Shown in pieces: positions 1-5,713 of a stretch of 5,713 nucleotides of DNA (its first letter is position 1; every line of letters starts with the position of its first letter). Below the pieces are notes generated by a model. The model saw only the letters and a program-made list of their open reading frames with translations. It was not told the origin of the DNA and ran no database searches. The stretch lies in assembly GCA_027297025.1 (NCBI GenBank), contig JAPUIM010000415.1:1-5713 (forward strand), written 5' to 3'. The position numbers and the translations under genes were made by a program. Origin of the DNA: Bacteroidota bacterium. Lineage in GTDB: Bacteria > Bacteroidota > Bacteroidia > Cytophagales > Cyclobacteriaceae.

Positions 1-193
1 GGAAGAGGCGGAGCAAGGATATTCGATCACCATTACCAAAAGAGGCAAGGCGGTTGCCCGGTTGATTCCTTTTCAGCAGCAAAAAGAAGACCTGGAAAGG
101 AGAGAAATCATAAAAGAGTTTGCGGTGATAAGGGATTCAGTTCAAGAAAAGGTGAAAATTGCTGAGCTAATTACTGCAGGAAGAAAATACTAA
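1..193 (+). CDS. Antitoxin of a VapBC-type module, Phd/YefM-like, C-terminal part (5' end outside the window)
   Basis: This frame is open from the left edge (first whole codon at base 2) and ends at TAA 191-193, giving 63 visible residues. The fragment contains GYSITITKRGKAVARLIPF, which matches the end of the N-terminal DNA-binding region of Phd/YefM and VapB-type antitoxins, where 'TKRGKPVARL' is a typical string. A charged helical segment follows (QQQKEDLERREIIKEF), and the tail ends AELITAGRKY, like the 'I..GRRY/F' tails of VapB antitoxins that wrap the toxin. In such families the protein neutralises the PIN toxin and represses its own promoter. The stop overlaps the toxin start by one base (TAATG), so the two are probably co-translated. 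The promoter, operator and first roughly 15-25 residues lie outside the window. Choosing between a Phd/YefM and a VapB label needs the missing start. Confidence 0.8.
   Translation, partial: EEAEQGYSITITKRGKAVARLIPFQQQKEDLERREIIKEFAVIRDSVQEKVKIAELITAGRKY
178..183 (+). promoter_or_regulatory. Shine-Dalgarno-like AGGAAG before the toxin start
   Basis: AGGAAG lies inside the last codons of the antitoxin gene, nine bases before the toxin ATG at 193. This supports 193 as the true start and fits translational coupling through the TAATG overlap. None of the four visible arg starts (1949, 3027, 3815, 4766 on the minus strand) has a comparable purine motif at this distance. A chance match is possible because the string also encodes antitoxin residues. 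Confidence 0.4.
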
Positions 194-606
194 TGATCTG
201 GGTTATTGATTGTTCCATTGCCAGCGCTTTATTTCTTCCCGATGAAAATTCCTTGAATGCAGACAAATTCTTCTCTTCATTAGGAAAGAAAGATATTCTG
301 ACGGTTCCGGTATTATGGTGGTATGAGTTTACCAACGTACTAAAAGTAACCATACGGAGAAAACGCCTGAGTCATATCGATGCCCATAAAACTGTTTCCC
401 TTTTTCAGGCAATGAGTATAGAAACTGATTTTATTGATGCACATGACGTGCAAAACTTATTGGAATTATCGTTGTTATATAATTTGTCAGCCTATGACGC
501 CGCTTATCTCGACTTGGCTTTAAGGAAAAATGCACGGTTAGCAACTTTGGATCAACAACTGCTAGACGCCGCAACTCAAGCAGGTATTACCACCAATAAA
601 AGGTAA
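193..606 (+). CDS. vapC: PIN-domain toxin (VapC-like endoribonuclease)
   Basis: A complete 137-residue protein with the usual VapC length. It has the PIN-fold acidic residues in order: D6 in the N-terminal WVIDCSIA strand, E45 in WWYEFTNVL, D102 in LSAYDAAYLDLA and D120 in LATLDQQL. In this family these residues coordinate Mg2+/Mn2+ for RNA cleavage; characterised VapC toxins cut initiator tRNA, other tRNAs or rRNA. No signal peptide or membrane segment is seen, so it should act in the cytoplasm. The ATG overlaps the antitoxin stop (TAATG) and has an SD-like motif nine bases upstream. All four catalytic positions are present and the frame is intact, so the toxin is probably active. The gene points at the 3' end of argH with 11 bases between the stops. 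The RNA target cannot be read from the sequence. The symbol is a family-level assignment. Confidence 0.88.
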   Translation: MIWVIDCSIASALFLPDENSLNADKFFSSLGKKDILTVPVLWWYEFTNVLKVTIRRKRLSHIDAHKTVSLFQAMSIETDFIDAHDVQNLLELSLLYNLSAYDAAYLDLALRKNARLATLDQQLLDAATQAGITTNKR

Positions 607-617
607 GAATGAAGGAT

Positions 618-1949
618 TTATTTAAGTAACTGTGCCAATGCTTTACCGGGTTTTTCAAAATCAAATCCCTTGATCACTACGACCATAGCATTGCCGATTT
701 GGTCATTGCAAAGATTCCCCAAACTTCCTTCATGAGTATAAGATACTTTGGGCTTTTGAGGGAGTTTTCCCTCCTCAATCAGTTTAGCAACCTTTTGATA
801 GGCCTCTCTGAAAGGTACTCCCTTTATTACCTCCTGGTTTACAACTTCCACGCTGTATAAATGCTGGTAAATCGGATTGTCCAGTATATTTTGGTTCACA
901 GAAATTTGCTTTAAGGCATAGGAAGCTATCCTGAGACACTCTTTCAAAGTTTGTATGGAAGGCAAAAAGTTTTCTTTAAGTATCTGCAGATCACGGAAAT
1001 ATCCAGAGCTCAGATTACTGGTTACCAAAGAAATTTCGTTAGGCAGGGCCTTGATTTTGTTGCTTTTGCCTCTTATCAATTCAAAGATATCGGGATTTTT
1101 CTTATGGGGCATGATGCTTGAACCGGTGGTAAGATCATCCGGGAAACTGACAAAATTGAAGTTTTGACTCATGAACAAACAAATGTCCGAAGCAAGTTTA
1201 TTTAAAGTACCTGCAATACTGGACAAAGCGCTGCTTACCATCCATTCACTTTTACCCCGGCCAAATTGAGCATATACTACATTGTAATTGAGACTTTCAA
1301 AACCCAACAGATCAGTGGTTAATTGTCGATTGATGGGTAATGAAGAACCATAACCAGCCGCCGACCCTAATGGATTCTTATTGATCACTTTATAGGTTGC
1401 TTGAAGCAATTGCAAATCGTCAACCAGGCTTTCAGCATAGGCGGCAAACCAGAGACCAAATGACGAAGGCATCGCCACTTGCAAGTGGGTGTACCCCGGC
1501 AAAGGCACCTCCTGATGTTGTTGACTTAGAGAAAGAAGCTGATCAAATAGATCTTCTACTAATACAACTATTTGCTGTATCTCATGGCGAAGGAATAGTC
1601 TAATGTCCAATAGCACCTGATCATTTCTGGAACGGGCGGTGTGTATCATTTTTCCAACTTCACCTAACCTATCTGTCAAAGTTAATTCCACCTGGGAATG
1701 AATATCTTCCACTCCCGGATCTATCTGGTAAACTCCACTTTGTATTTCACGGTAAATTTTTTTTAATTCCTCCTTGAGTTTGTTCCCATTCTTGTGGCTG
1801 ATCAATCCAACCTGGGTCAACATTTGAGTATGAGCCAGAGATCCCAATATATCAAACCTGGCTAACTCCAGGTCCAATTGCGGATCCTTACCAATAGTGA
1901 ATTCTTCCACTAGTTTTTGAATCTCATAATCTTTTTGCCACAGTTTCAT
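618..1949 (-). CDS. argH: Argininosuccinate lyase
   Basis: Cleaves argininosuccinate to arginine and fumarate, the last step of arginine synthesis, as a cytoplasmic homotetramer in this fumarase/aspartase superfamily. The 443-residue protein has all the conserved regions: HTARSRNDQV at residues 103-112, PGYTHLQVAMP at 151-161 with the catalytic-type H155, PLGSAAGYGSS at 193-203, and the signature GSSIMPHKKNP at 276-286 carrying the catalytic serine (S277/S278) on its mobile loop. The N-terminus MKLWQK followed by a VEEFTIGKD segment and the PLGSAAGYGSSLPINR variant resemble Bacteroidota ArgH as I know it. Length is slightly under the roughly 460 residues of E. coli ArgH, with no motif missing. 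The ATG at 1949-1947 lies inside the last 26 bases of the upstream deacylase gene in another frame, with no SD visible, which suggests coupled translation. It is the last arg gene before the convergent toxin, and no terminator hairpin is evident in the 11-base gap. Confidence 0.97.
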   Translation of the reverse strand: MKLWQKDYEIQKLVEEFTIGKDPQLDLELARFDILGSLAHTQMLTQVGLISHKNGNKLKEELKKIYREIQSGVYQIDPGVEDIHSQVELTLTDRLGEVGKMIHTARSRNDQVLLDIRLFLRHEIQQIVVLVEDLFDQLLSLSQQHQEVPLPGYTHLQVAMPSSFGLWFAAYAESLVDDLQLLQATYKVINKNPLGSAAGYGSSLPINRQLTTDLLGFESLNYNVVYAQFGRGKSEWMVSSALSSIAGTLNKLASDICLFMSQNFNFVSFPDDLTTGSSIMPHKKNPDIFELIRGKSNKIKALPNEISLVTSNLSSGYFRDLQILKENFLPSIQTLKECLRIASYALKQISVNQNILDNPIYQHLYSVEVVNQEVIKGVPFREAYQKVAKLIEEGKLPQKPKVSYTHEGSLGNLCNDQIGNAMVVVIKGFDFEKPGKALAQLLK

Positions 1950-3027
1950 GGATAGTAGTTTTGGGTGTTAATAGTTGATCCAGGATCTTAATATAGCGGT
2001 CAATCCCCAATCTTATTTCGTCCAATTTAATGTATTCATCTGCGGTATGAGACCGTTCCGATATTCCCGGGCCGATTTTAACCGATGGGAATTTCATCAG
2101 GGTTTGATCCGATGAAGTTGGCGAGCCAAATAACATGCAACCAGTCTTTTCACCAGCCACCACAACCGGGTGATCCTCGGGGATCCCAGAAGGACTCAAT
2201 CTTAGAGATCTAGGGGTAATTTCACAGGACACATGGTGGCGGATCAGGTCCACCACCTCCTGATTTGAATATTGATCAGTAGTTCTTAGGTCCACCGTAA
2301 ATTCACATATTTCTGGTATTACATTGTGCTGTGACCCGGCATTGATTACGGTGATGGTCATTTTTACCGGCCCTAGATATTTTGATTGGAGTTTGAATTC
2401 ATAGGTGTCAAACCATTCAAGGTCTTTGAGGGCCTGGGTAATAGCATTAGTTCCGGTACTGCGGGCGGCGTGTCCTGCTTTTCCACGAACCAGGCAGTCC
2501 AATACTACCAAACCCTTTTCTGCCACTGCCATGTCCATACCGGTAGGCTCCCCCACTATTCCCAGGTCGAGTTTGCCTAAGCTGGGTAAGAGGTGTTCCA
2601 AACCACTGGACCCTGAAATCTCTTCTTCCGCCGTTGCTGCATAGATTAGATTATAACCGAGATCAGGTTGTGGATAATAATGTAAAAAGGTGGCCAATAG
2701 TGATACCAGCGCTCCTCCAGCATCATTGCCCCCCAATCCATATAAAATGTCATTTTCTATTGTGGCATTGAATGGGTCACGTTTCCATTGAGAATTGGGT
2801 TTTACCGTATCATGATGAGAATTTAAAATGATAGTGGGTTTTTCACTATCGAAATACAAATTTCTTCCCCAGACATTGTTCAGATCCTGATTGGCTTCTA
2901 CTTGATGAGCGCTTAAGAATTGATGAATCAACCGGGCGGTTTTATCCTCTTCTTTGCTGAATGATTGAATAGCAATCAATTCCTTTAAAAGTTCAATAAC
3001 TTCCTCTTTTAACTTACTCAAACTCAT
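1924..3027 (-). CDS. argE: M20-family N-acylcitrulline (or N-acylornithine) deacylase, ArgE-like
   Basis: A 367-residue M20 metallopeptidase with the whole two-zinc site: H71 and D73 in NSHHDTV, bridging D102 in GLGGNDAGG, the general base and ligand glutamates in TAEEEISG (132-139), E160 in VGEPTG and the C-terminal H327 in ERSHTADEY. The dimerisation (lid) insert lies about 172-285, including GKAGHAARS and INAGSQHNVIPE. In classical pathways this enzyme deacetylates N-acetylornithine. Here it follows an N-acylornithine carbamoyltransferase, so N-acylcitrulline is the more likely substrate, giving citrulline; this is inference from context. Its ATG overlaps the argB stop by one base. About 14 residues after the usual C-terminal helix (TPKTTIHETVAKRL) run over the start of argH, giving a 26-base overlap. 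Relatives in the M20 family include DapE, CPG2 and dipeptidases, but the operon position makes an arginine role by far the most likely. Confidence 0.92.
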   Translation of the reverse strand: MSLSKLKEEVIELLKELIAIQSFSKEEDKTARLIHQFLSAHQVEANQDLNNVWGRNLYFDSEKPTIILNSHHDTVKPNSQWKRDPFNATIENDILYGLGGNDAGGALVSLLATFLHYYPQPDLGYNLIYAATAEEEISGSSGLEHLLPSLGKLDLGIVGEPTGMDMAVAEKGLVVLDCLVRGKAGHAARSTGTNAITQALKDLEWFDTYEFKLQSKYLGPVKMTITVINAGSQHNVIPEICEFTVDLRTTDQYSNQEVVDLIRHHVSCEITPRSLRLSPSGIPEDHPVVVAGEKTGCMLFGSPTSSDQTLMKFPSVKIGPGISERSHTADEYIKLDEIRLGIDRYIKILDQLLTPKTTIHETVAKRL

Positions 3028-3815
3028 CAGAATTCTAGTTTGGTACCCAATGACTCTTTATCTAACGTTATTTTTTTCAAATCCCCGGCATAGCAGATGA
3101 TCACTTCTTTCACCCCATGACCGATGGTTTCAAAGGCATTGTCGAGTTTAGGGAGCATTCCCTGGGCAATGGTTCCCGACTTCCTCAACTCCTGGTAATG
3201 TTCATAAGAAAGACAATTGATGATACTGTCATCATCGCTGATATTGGTCAGGACTCCTTTCTTTTCAAAACAATAAATCAACCTCACATTGAACAAATGA
3301 GAGGCTGCTGTGGCCAGGGAAGCGGCAATGGTATCGGCATTGGTATTTAATAGGTTTCCCTGACCATCGTGGGTCAGAGCAGCAAAAACCGGAGTGATTC
3401 CTTGCTCTAGCAAGGCTTGGATGCCTACAGCATCTACATGGTCGATATCGCCAACATAACCATAGTCGATCCCCCGATCAGGCCGTTTGTGTGAAAGTAT
3501 CAAATTGGCGTCCGCTCCGGTCAACCCCATGGCATTACATTTAAACCCCTGCAAGGCAGCAACAATTTGTTTGTTTATTAAACCCCCATACACCATGGTT
3601 ACCACTTTTATTGCCGATTCGTCAGTGATCCTTCTCCCATCGATGAGTTTGACCTTATAACCTAATTTTTGGCTCAGTTGATCAGCCAGTTTCCCCCCTC
3701 CATGAACCAATATTTTATGACCTTTCAACTCACAAAAGTCTGACAGGAATTGTTTTAGATTTTCCTCCTGATCTATGACAATACCTCCAATTTTTACTAT
3801 AGTTAGCTCTTTCAT
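3027..3815 (-). CDS. argB: N-acetylglutamate (possibly N-succinylglutamate) kinase
   Basis: Phosphorylates the gamma-carboxylate of N-acylglutamate with ATP, the second step of the acylated ornithine route. The 262-residue amino-acid-kinase fold shows K8 with the glycine turn (VKIGG, 7-11), the phosphate-binding VHGGGK (37-42), GRRITD (60-65), GLTGADANLI (97-106), the substrate-binding NTNAD (157-161), CFEKKGVL (182-189) in the nucleotide region, and GMLPK (219-223). The first strand begins at residue 4, so the N-terminal helix of arginine-inhibited hexameric kinases is absent. The length matches the short E. coli-type dimeric, arginine-insensitive enzyme. The ATG directly follows the TAG of the carbamoyltransferase gene (TAGATG), and the TGA overlaps the deacylase ATG by one base. 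In an operon with a succinylornithine-type carbamoyltransferase the true substrate could be N-succinylglutamate; the sequence alone does not settle this. Confidence 0.96.
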   Translation of the reverse strand: MKELTIVKIGGIVIDQEENLKQFLSDFCELKGHKILVHGGGKLADQLSQKLGYKVKLIDGRRITDESAIKVVTMVYGGLINKQIVAALQGFKCNAMGLTGADANLILSHKRPDRGIDYGYVGDIDHVDAVGIQALLEQGITPVFAALTHDGQGNLLNTNADTIAASLATAASHLFNVRLIYCFEKKGVLTNISDDDSIINCLSYEHYQELRKSGTIAQGMLPKLDNAFETIGHGVKEVIICYAGDLKKITLDKESLGTKLEF

Positions 3816-4766
3816 CTAAAAATTAGTGGTTAACAAAGATTTCAAAACAGCTTGCGCCGCGTACACTCGATTAGCAGCCTGAGGGATAACCAAAGATGCC
3901 TCTCCATCTAATACTTCATCATCAACGATCACATTTCTCCTTACCGGAAGACAATGCATAAAATACGCGTTATTGGTAAGCCCCATTTTTGAGGCTGTAA
4001 TTTTCCAACCGGGATCCTGACTTAATAACTGACCATAGGGTTCATAGGAAGACCAATTTTTGACATAAATAAAATTAGCTTGCTCAAATGCTTTTTCCTG
4101 GTCGTATATGATTTTTGCGCCCTTTGTAAACTTTGTATTTAGCTCATACCCAGGTGGATGAGTTATCACCAAGTCCACATTGGCCTGTCGCATCCATTGT
4201 GCAAAAGAATTGGCCACTGATTGGGGTAAAATACGAGGATGTGGTGCCCAACTGAGCACTACTTTAGGTTTCTCTTTTTTCTTATACTCCTCGATGGTAA
4301 CCAAATCAGCTAATGATTGTAGTGGATGCAGGGTGGCAGATTCCAGGCTCACCACCGGTATTTTACTATACTTTATGAAACTATTTAAGACCTCTTCTTT
4401 ATAGTCCTTTTCTTGGTCGGTAAATGAGGCAAAGGCTCTAATCCCCAGAATATCACAGTACTGACCGATCACCCCTGCTGCCTCCACTATATGTTCGGCT
4501 TTTTCTCCGCTCATGATCACACCTTCTTCAGTCTCCAACTGCCATCCTTCACTGACAAAATTCATCACCATGCAAGAGAGCCCTAGATTTAGGGCTGCTT
4601 TTTGTGTACTTAACCTGGTCCTTAGACTTGGATTAAAAAAAATTAGACCGAGGGTTTTGCCTTTTCCCAGATCGGGCTCGACCAAAGGATCGTTTTTAAA
4701 ATACACAGCAGATTCAACCAATTGGTTCAAATCACTCACATCAATTATGGAGGTGAATTGCTTCAT
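3816..4766 (-). CDS. argF': N-acylornithine carbamoyltransferase (N-succinylornithine transcarbamylase family)
   Basis: Transfers the carbamoyl group to the delta-amino group of an acylated ornithine, giving N-acylcitrulline. The 316-residue protein has the carbamoyl-phosphate motifs FFNPSLRTR (43-51, S47/R49/T50/R51) and HPLQ (147-150), and a C-terminal HCLPVRRN (271-278) in place of the HCLPP loop of ordinary ornithine carbamoyltransferases. The 80s loop EGWQLE with W75, the SWAPHPR segment (172-178), HPPGYEL (203-209) and IYVKNW with K236 match, from memory, the B. fragilis succinylornithine enzyme rather than ArgF. The residue known to separate succinyl from acetyl specificity (P90 in B. 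fragilis, E92 in Xanthomonas campestris) falls at A90 in GEKAEH. Lack of the glutamate argues for a succinyl-type pocket, but this is inference. The TGA of argD overlaps the ATG here by four bases (ATGA), and the stop abuts argB. No frameshift is seen, including at the T8 coding-strand run in the IFFN codons. Confidence 0.93.
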   Translation of the reverse strand: MKQFTSIIDVSDLNQLVESAVYFKNDPLVEPDLGKGKTLGLIFFNPSLRTRLSTQKAALNLGLSCMVMNFVSEGWQLETEEGVIMSGEKAEHIVEAAGVIGQYCDILGIRAFASFTDQEKDYKEEVLNSFIKYSKIPVVSLESATLHPLQSLADLVTIEEYKKKEKPKVVLSWAPHPRILPQSVANSFAQWMRQANVDLVITHPPGYELNTKFTKGAKIIYDQEKAFEQANFIYVKNWSSYEPYGQLLSQDPGWKITASKMGLTNNAYFMHCLPVRRNVIVDDEVLDGEASLVIPQAANRVYAAQAVLKSLLTTNF

Positions 4767-5713
4767 GCCAGATTTAAATTAACCACCGCGGATTCGAGTT
4801 TTTCCAGGAAATAGTCGACCTGCTGTGAAGTTATACACAAGGGTGGTAGTAATCGTAAAGTATTGGGGTTGGCTGCATTGCCGGTAAATATACTGTGATC
4901 GGACACCAACCTGTTTCTTAGATCGACCACATGATAGTCAAATTCAACCCCAATCATCAGTCCTTTTCCTCGTACAGATTTCACCGAAGATATTTGCTTT
5001 ATGTGAGTCATTAATATTTCTCCTAACCTGGCAGCATTTTCAATCAAATGTTCCTTTTTCAGAATATCCAACACTGCAATACCAGCAGTACAAGCCAAAT
5101 GATTGCCTCCAAATGTGGTACCTAACAAACCAAGTGTCGGTTCCATTTTTGGATGAATAAGTACTCCTCCTATAGGGAAACCATTGCCCATTCCTTTAGC
5201 TATGGTAATTAGGTCTGCTTTGACATGGTGGTATTGGTGGGCGAAGAATTTTCCCGATCTCCCATATCCTGATTGAATCTCATCCAAAATCAGCAAAGCC
5301 CCGGTCTTATCACACAATACCCGAGCGCGTTCTAAAAATTCCAACTCCATTTCATAGATCCCGGCTATTCCCTGTATCCCCTCTAAAATGATTGCACATA
5401 CAGTTTCATCCATTTGATTGGCTAAACTATCCATATCGTTTAGCGCAACGTATACTACATTTTCTGTTTGATTGAAAGGGGCAATAATTTTGGGATTATT
5501 GGTGAAATTAACCACTCCTCCGGTACGACCGTGAAAAGCGTTAGTAGCTACGATCATTTTCTTGCGTTGATTAAAAAATGAGGCAAGCTTCAGTGCGTTC
5601 TCATTAGCCTCTGCTCCTGAATTGCAAAGGAATAAATGATAAGAGGTATATCCGGAAAGCTCCCCTAGTTTTTCCGCCAGTTCCTCCTGAAGTGGATTAA
5701 TTATGGAATTGGA
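4763..5713 (-). CDS. argD: Acylornithine aminotransferase, class III PLP enzyme (N-terminus outside the window)
   Basis: Converts N-acylglutamate semialdehyde and glutamate to N-acylornithine and 2-oxoglutarate. The frame is open to the right edge, giving 316 visible residues; about 60-70 N-terminal residues are missing. The ATG at 5557 is internal: the 52 residues before it include CNSGAEANENALKLASFF, the conserved 'NSGAEANE..LK.A' phosphate-binding region. Further motifs are AFHGRTGG just after it, LEGIQG (fragment residues 110-115), LDEIQSGYGRSG (143-154) with the aspartate that contacts the PLP pyridine nitrogen, and the Schiff-base lysine in IAKGMGNGFPIGG (fragment residue 173, codon 5195-5197). 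TTFGGNHLACTAG and RGKGLMIGVEF follow, and LRLLPPLCIT near the C-terminus is typical of the family. GIQGIAGI replaces the PIQGEGGV of E. coli ArgD, close to the Bacteroidota form. Class III also includes ornithine and GABA aminotransferases, but operon context fixes ArgD. Its stop overlaps the carbamoyltransferase start by four bases. Confidence 0.95.
   Translation of the reverse strand, partial: SNSIINPLQEELAEKLGELSGYTSYHLFLCNSGAEANENALKLASFFNQRKKMIVATNAFHGRTGGVVNFTNNPKIIAPFNQTENVVYVALNDMDSLANQMDETVCAIILEGIQGIAGIYEMELEFLERARVLCDKTGALLILDEIQSGYGRSGKFFAHQYHHVKADLITIAKGMGNGFPIGGVLIHPKMEPTLGLLGTTFGGNHLACTAGIAVLDILKKEHLIENAARLGEILMTHIKQISSVKSVRGKGLMIGVEFDYHVVDLRNRLVSDHSIFTGNAANPNTLRLLPPLCITSQQVDYFLEKLESAVVNLNLA

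Noticed and set aside
171..353. Minus-strand 60-residue open frame across the antitoxin-toxin junction
   Set aside because: It lies antisense to the intact PIN toxin and the antitoxin tail, has no recognisable motif and is explained by the coding frames there.
600..640. Intrinsic terminator between the converging genes
   Set aside because: No inverted repeat with a stable stem followed by a T-run could be found on either strand.
955..1603. Plus-strand open frames of about 70 residues at 955-1167 and 1397-1603
   Set aside because: Both are antisense to strongly conserved argH, including its signature region; no start signal or family resemblance.
2386..2644. Two overlapping plus-strand open frames (64 and 79 residues)
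   Set aside because: They are shadows of the M20 deacylase gene and overlap each other in different frames.
3117..3350. Plus-strand open frame with a glycine-rich GSGNGIGIGI end
   Set aside because: The repeat-like end is the reverse complement of the conserved NTNADTIAAS region of argB, not an independent low-complexity protein.
4635..4642. A8 run in the carbamoyltransferase gene (T8 on the coding strand), and a similar T8 at 1757-1764 in argH, as possible frameshift or slippage sites
   Set aside because: The frame is intact on both sides and the surrounding residues (LIFFNPSLRT; ELKKIYREI) fit the families, so there is no sign of programmed or error-driven shifting.
4180..4782. Plus-strand open frames at 4180-4404 and 4513-4782
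   Set aside because: Both are antisense to the intact carbamoyltransferase gene, with no motifs or start signals.
5555..5557. ATG at 5557 (minus strand) as the true argD start
   Set aside because: The same frame stays open upstream to the window edge and encodes the conserved CNSGAEANE motif, so this methionine is internal.

Overview
This window carries the downstream part of a chromosomal arginine-biosynthesis operon, read on the minus strand from the right edge leftward. Next to it, tail to tail, is a plus-strand type II toxin-antitoxin pair of the VapBC kind. The likely host is a member of the Bacteroidota. The carbamoyltransferase is the N-acylornithine type (Bacteroides fragilis N-succinylornithine transcarbamylase family), not classical ArgF. 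The gene order argD-argF'-argB-argE-argH is the one I associate with Bacteroidota. The ArgH and ArgD sequences have Bacteroidota-like variants, and the arg genes lack visible Shine-Dalgarno sequences. Base composition looks moderate, slightly AT-rich. I cannot name a genus.

Layout. Positions 1-193 hold the C-terminal part of a Phd/YefM- or VapB-like antitoxin, whose start lies left of the window. Positions 193-606 hold a complete PIN-domain toxin that overlaps the antitoxin stop by one base (TAATG). After an 11-base gap the arg genes run on the minus strand: argH (618-1949), argE-like deacylase (1924-3027), argB (3027-3815), N-acylornithine carbamoyltransferase (3816-4766) and argD (4763 to the right edge, N-terminus missing). 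There is no intergenic space inside the arg block. The junctions are a 4-base overlap, a 0-base abutment, a 1-base overlap and a 26-base overlap, so one polycistronic message with translational coupling is the simplest reading. Its promoter must lie beyond the right edge.

How the genes work together. ArgB phosphorylates an N-acylglutamate. A reductase (argC, outside the window) makes the semialdehyde, and ArgD transaminates it to N-acylornithine. The carbamoyltransferase then carbamoylates the still-acylated ornithine to N-acylcitrulline, and the M20 deacylase removes the acyl group to give citrulline. Argininosuccinate synthase (argG, outside the window) and ArgH finish arginine. Free ornithine is bypassed. 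Whether the acyl group is succinyl or acetyl depends on the carbamoyltransferase, whose specificity position carries alanine (A90) instead of the proline or glutamate of the characterised enzymes; this is the most useful observation here. I found no RNA genes, insertion sequences, CRISPR arrays or convincing new system. The window is mostly a well-conserved biosynthetic operon with a small toxin-antitoxin module beside it.
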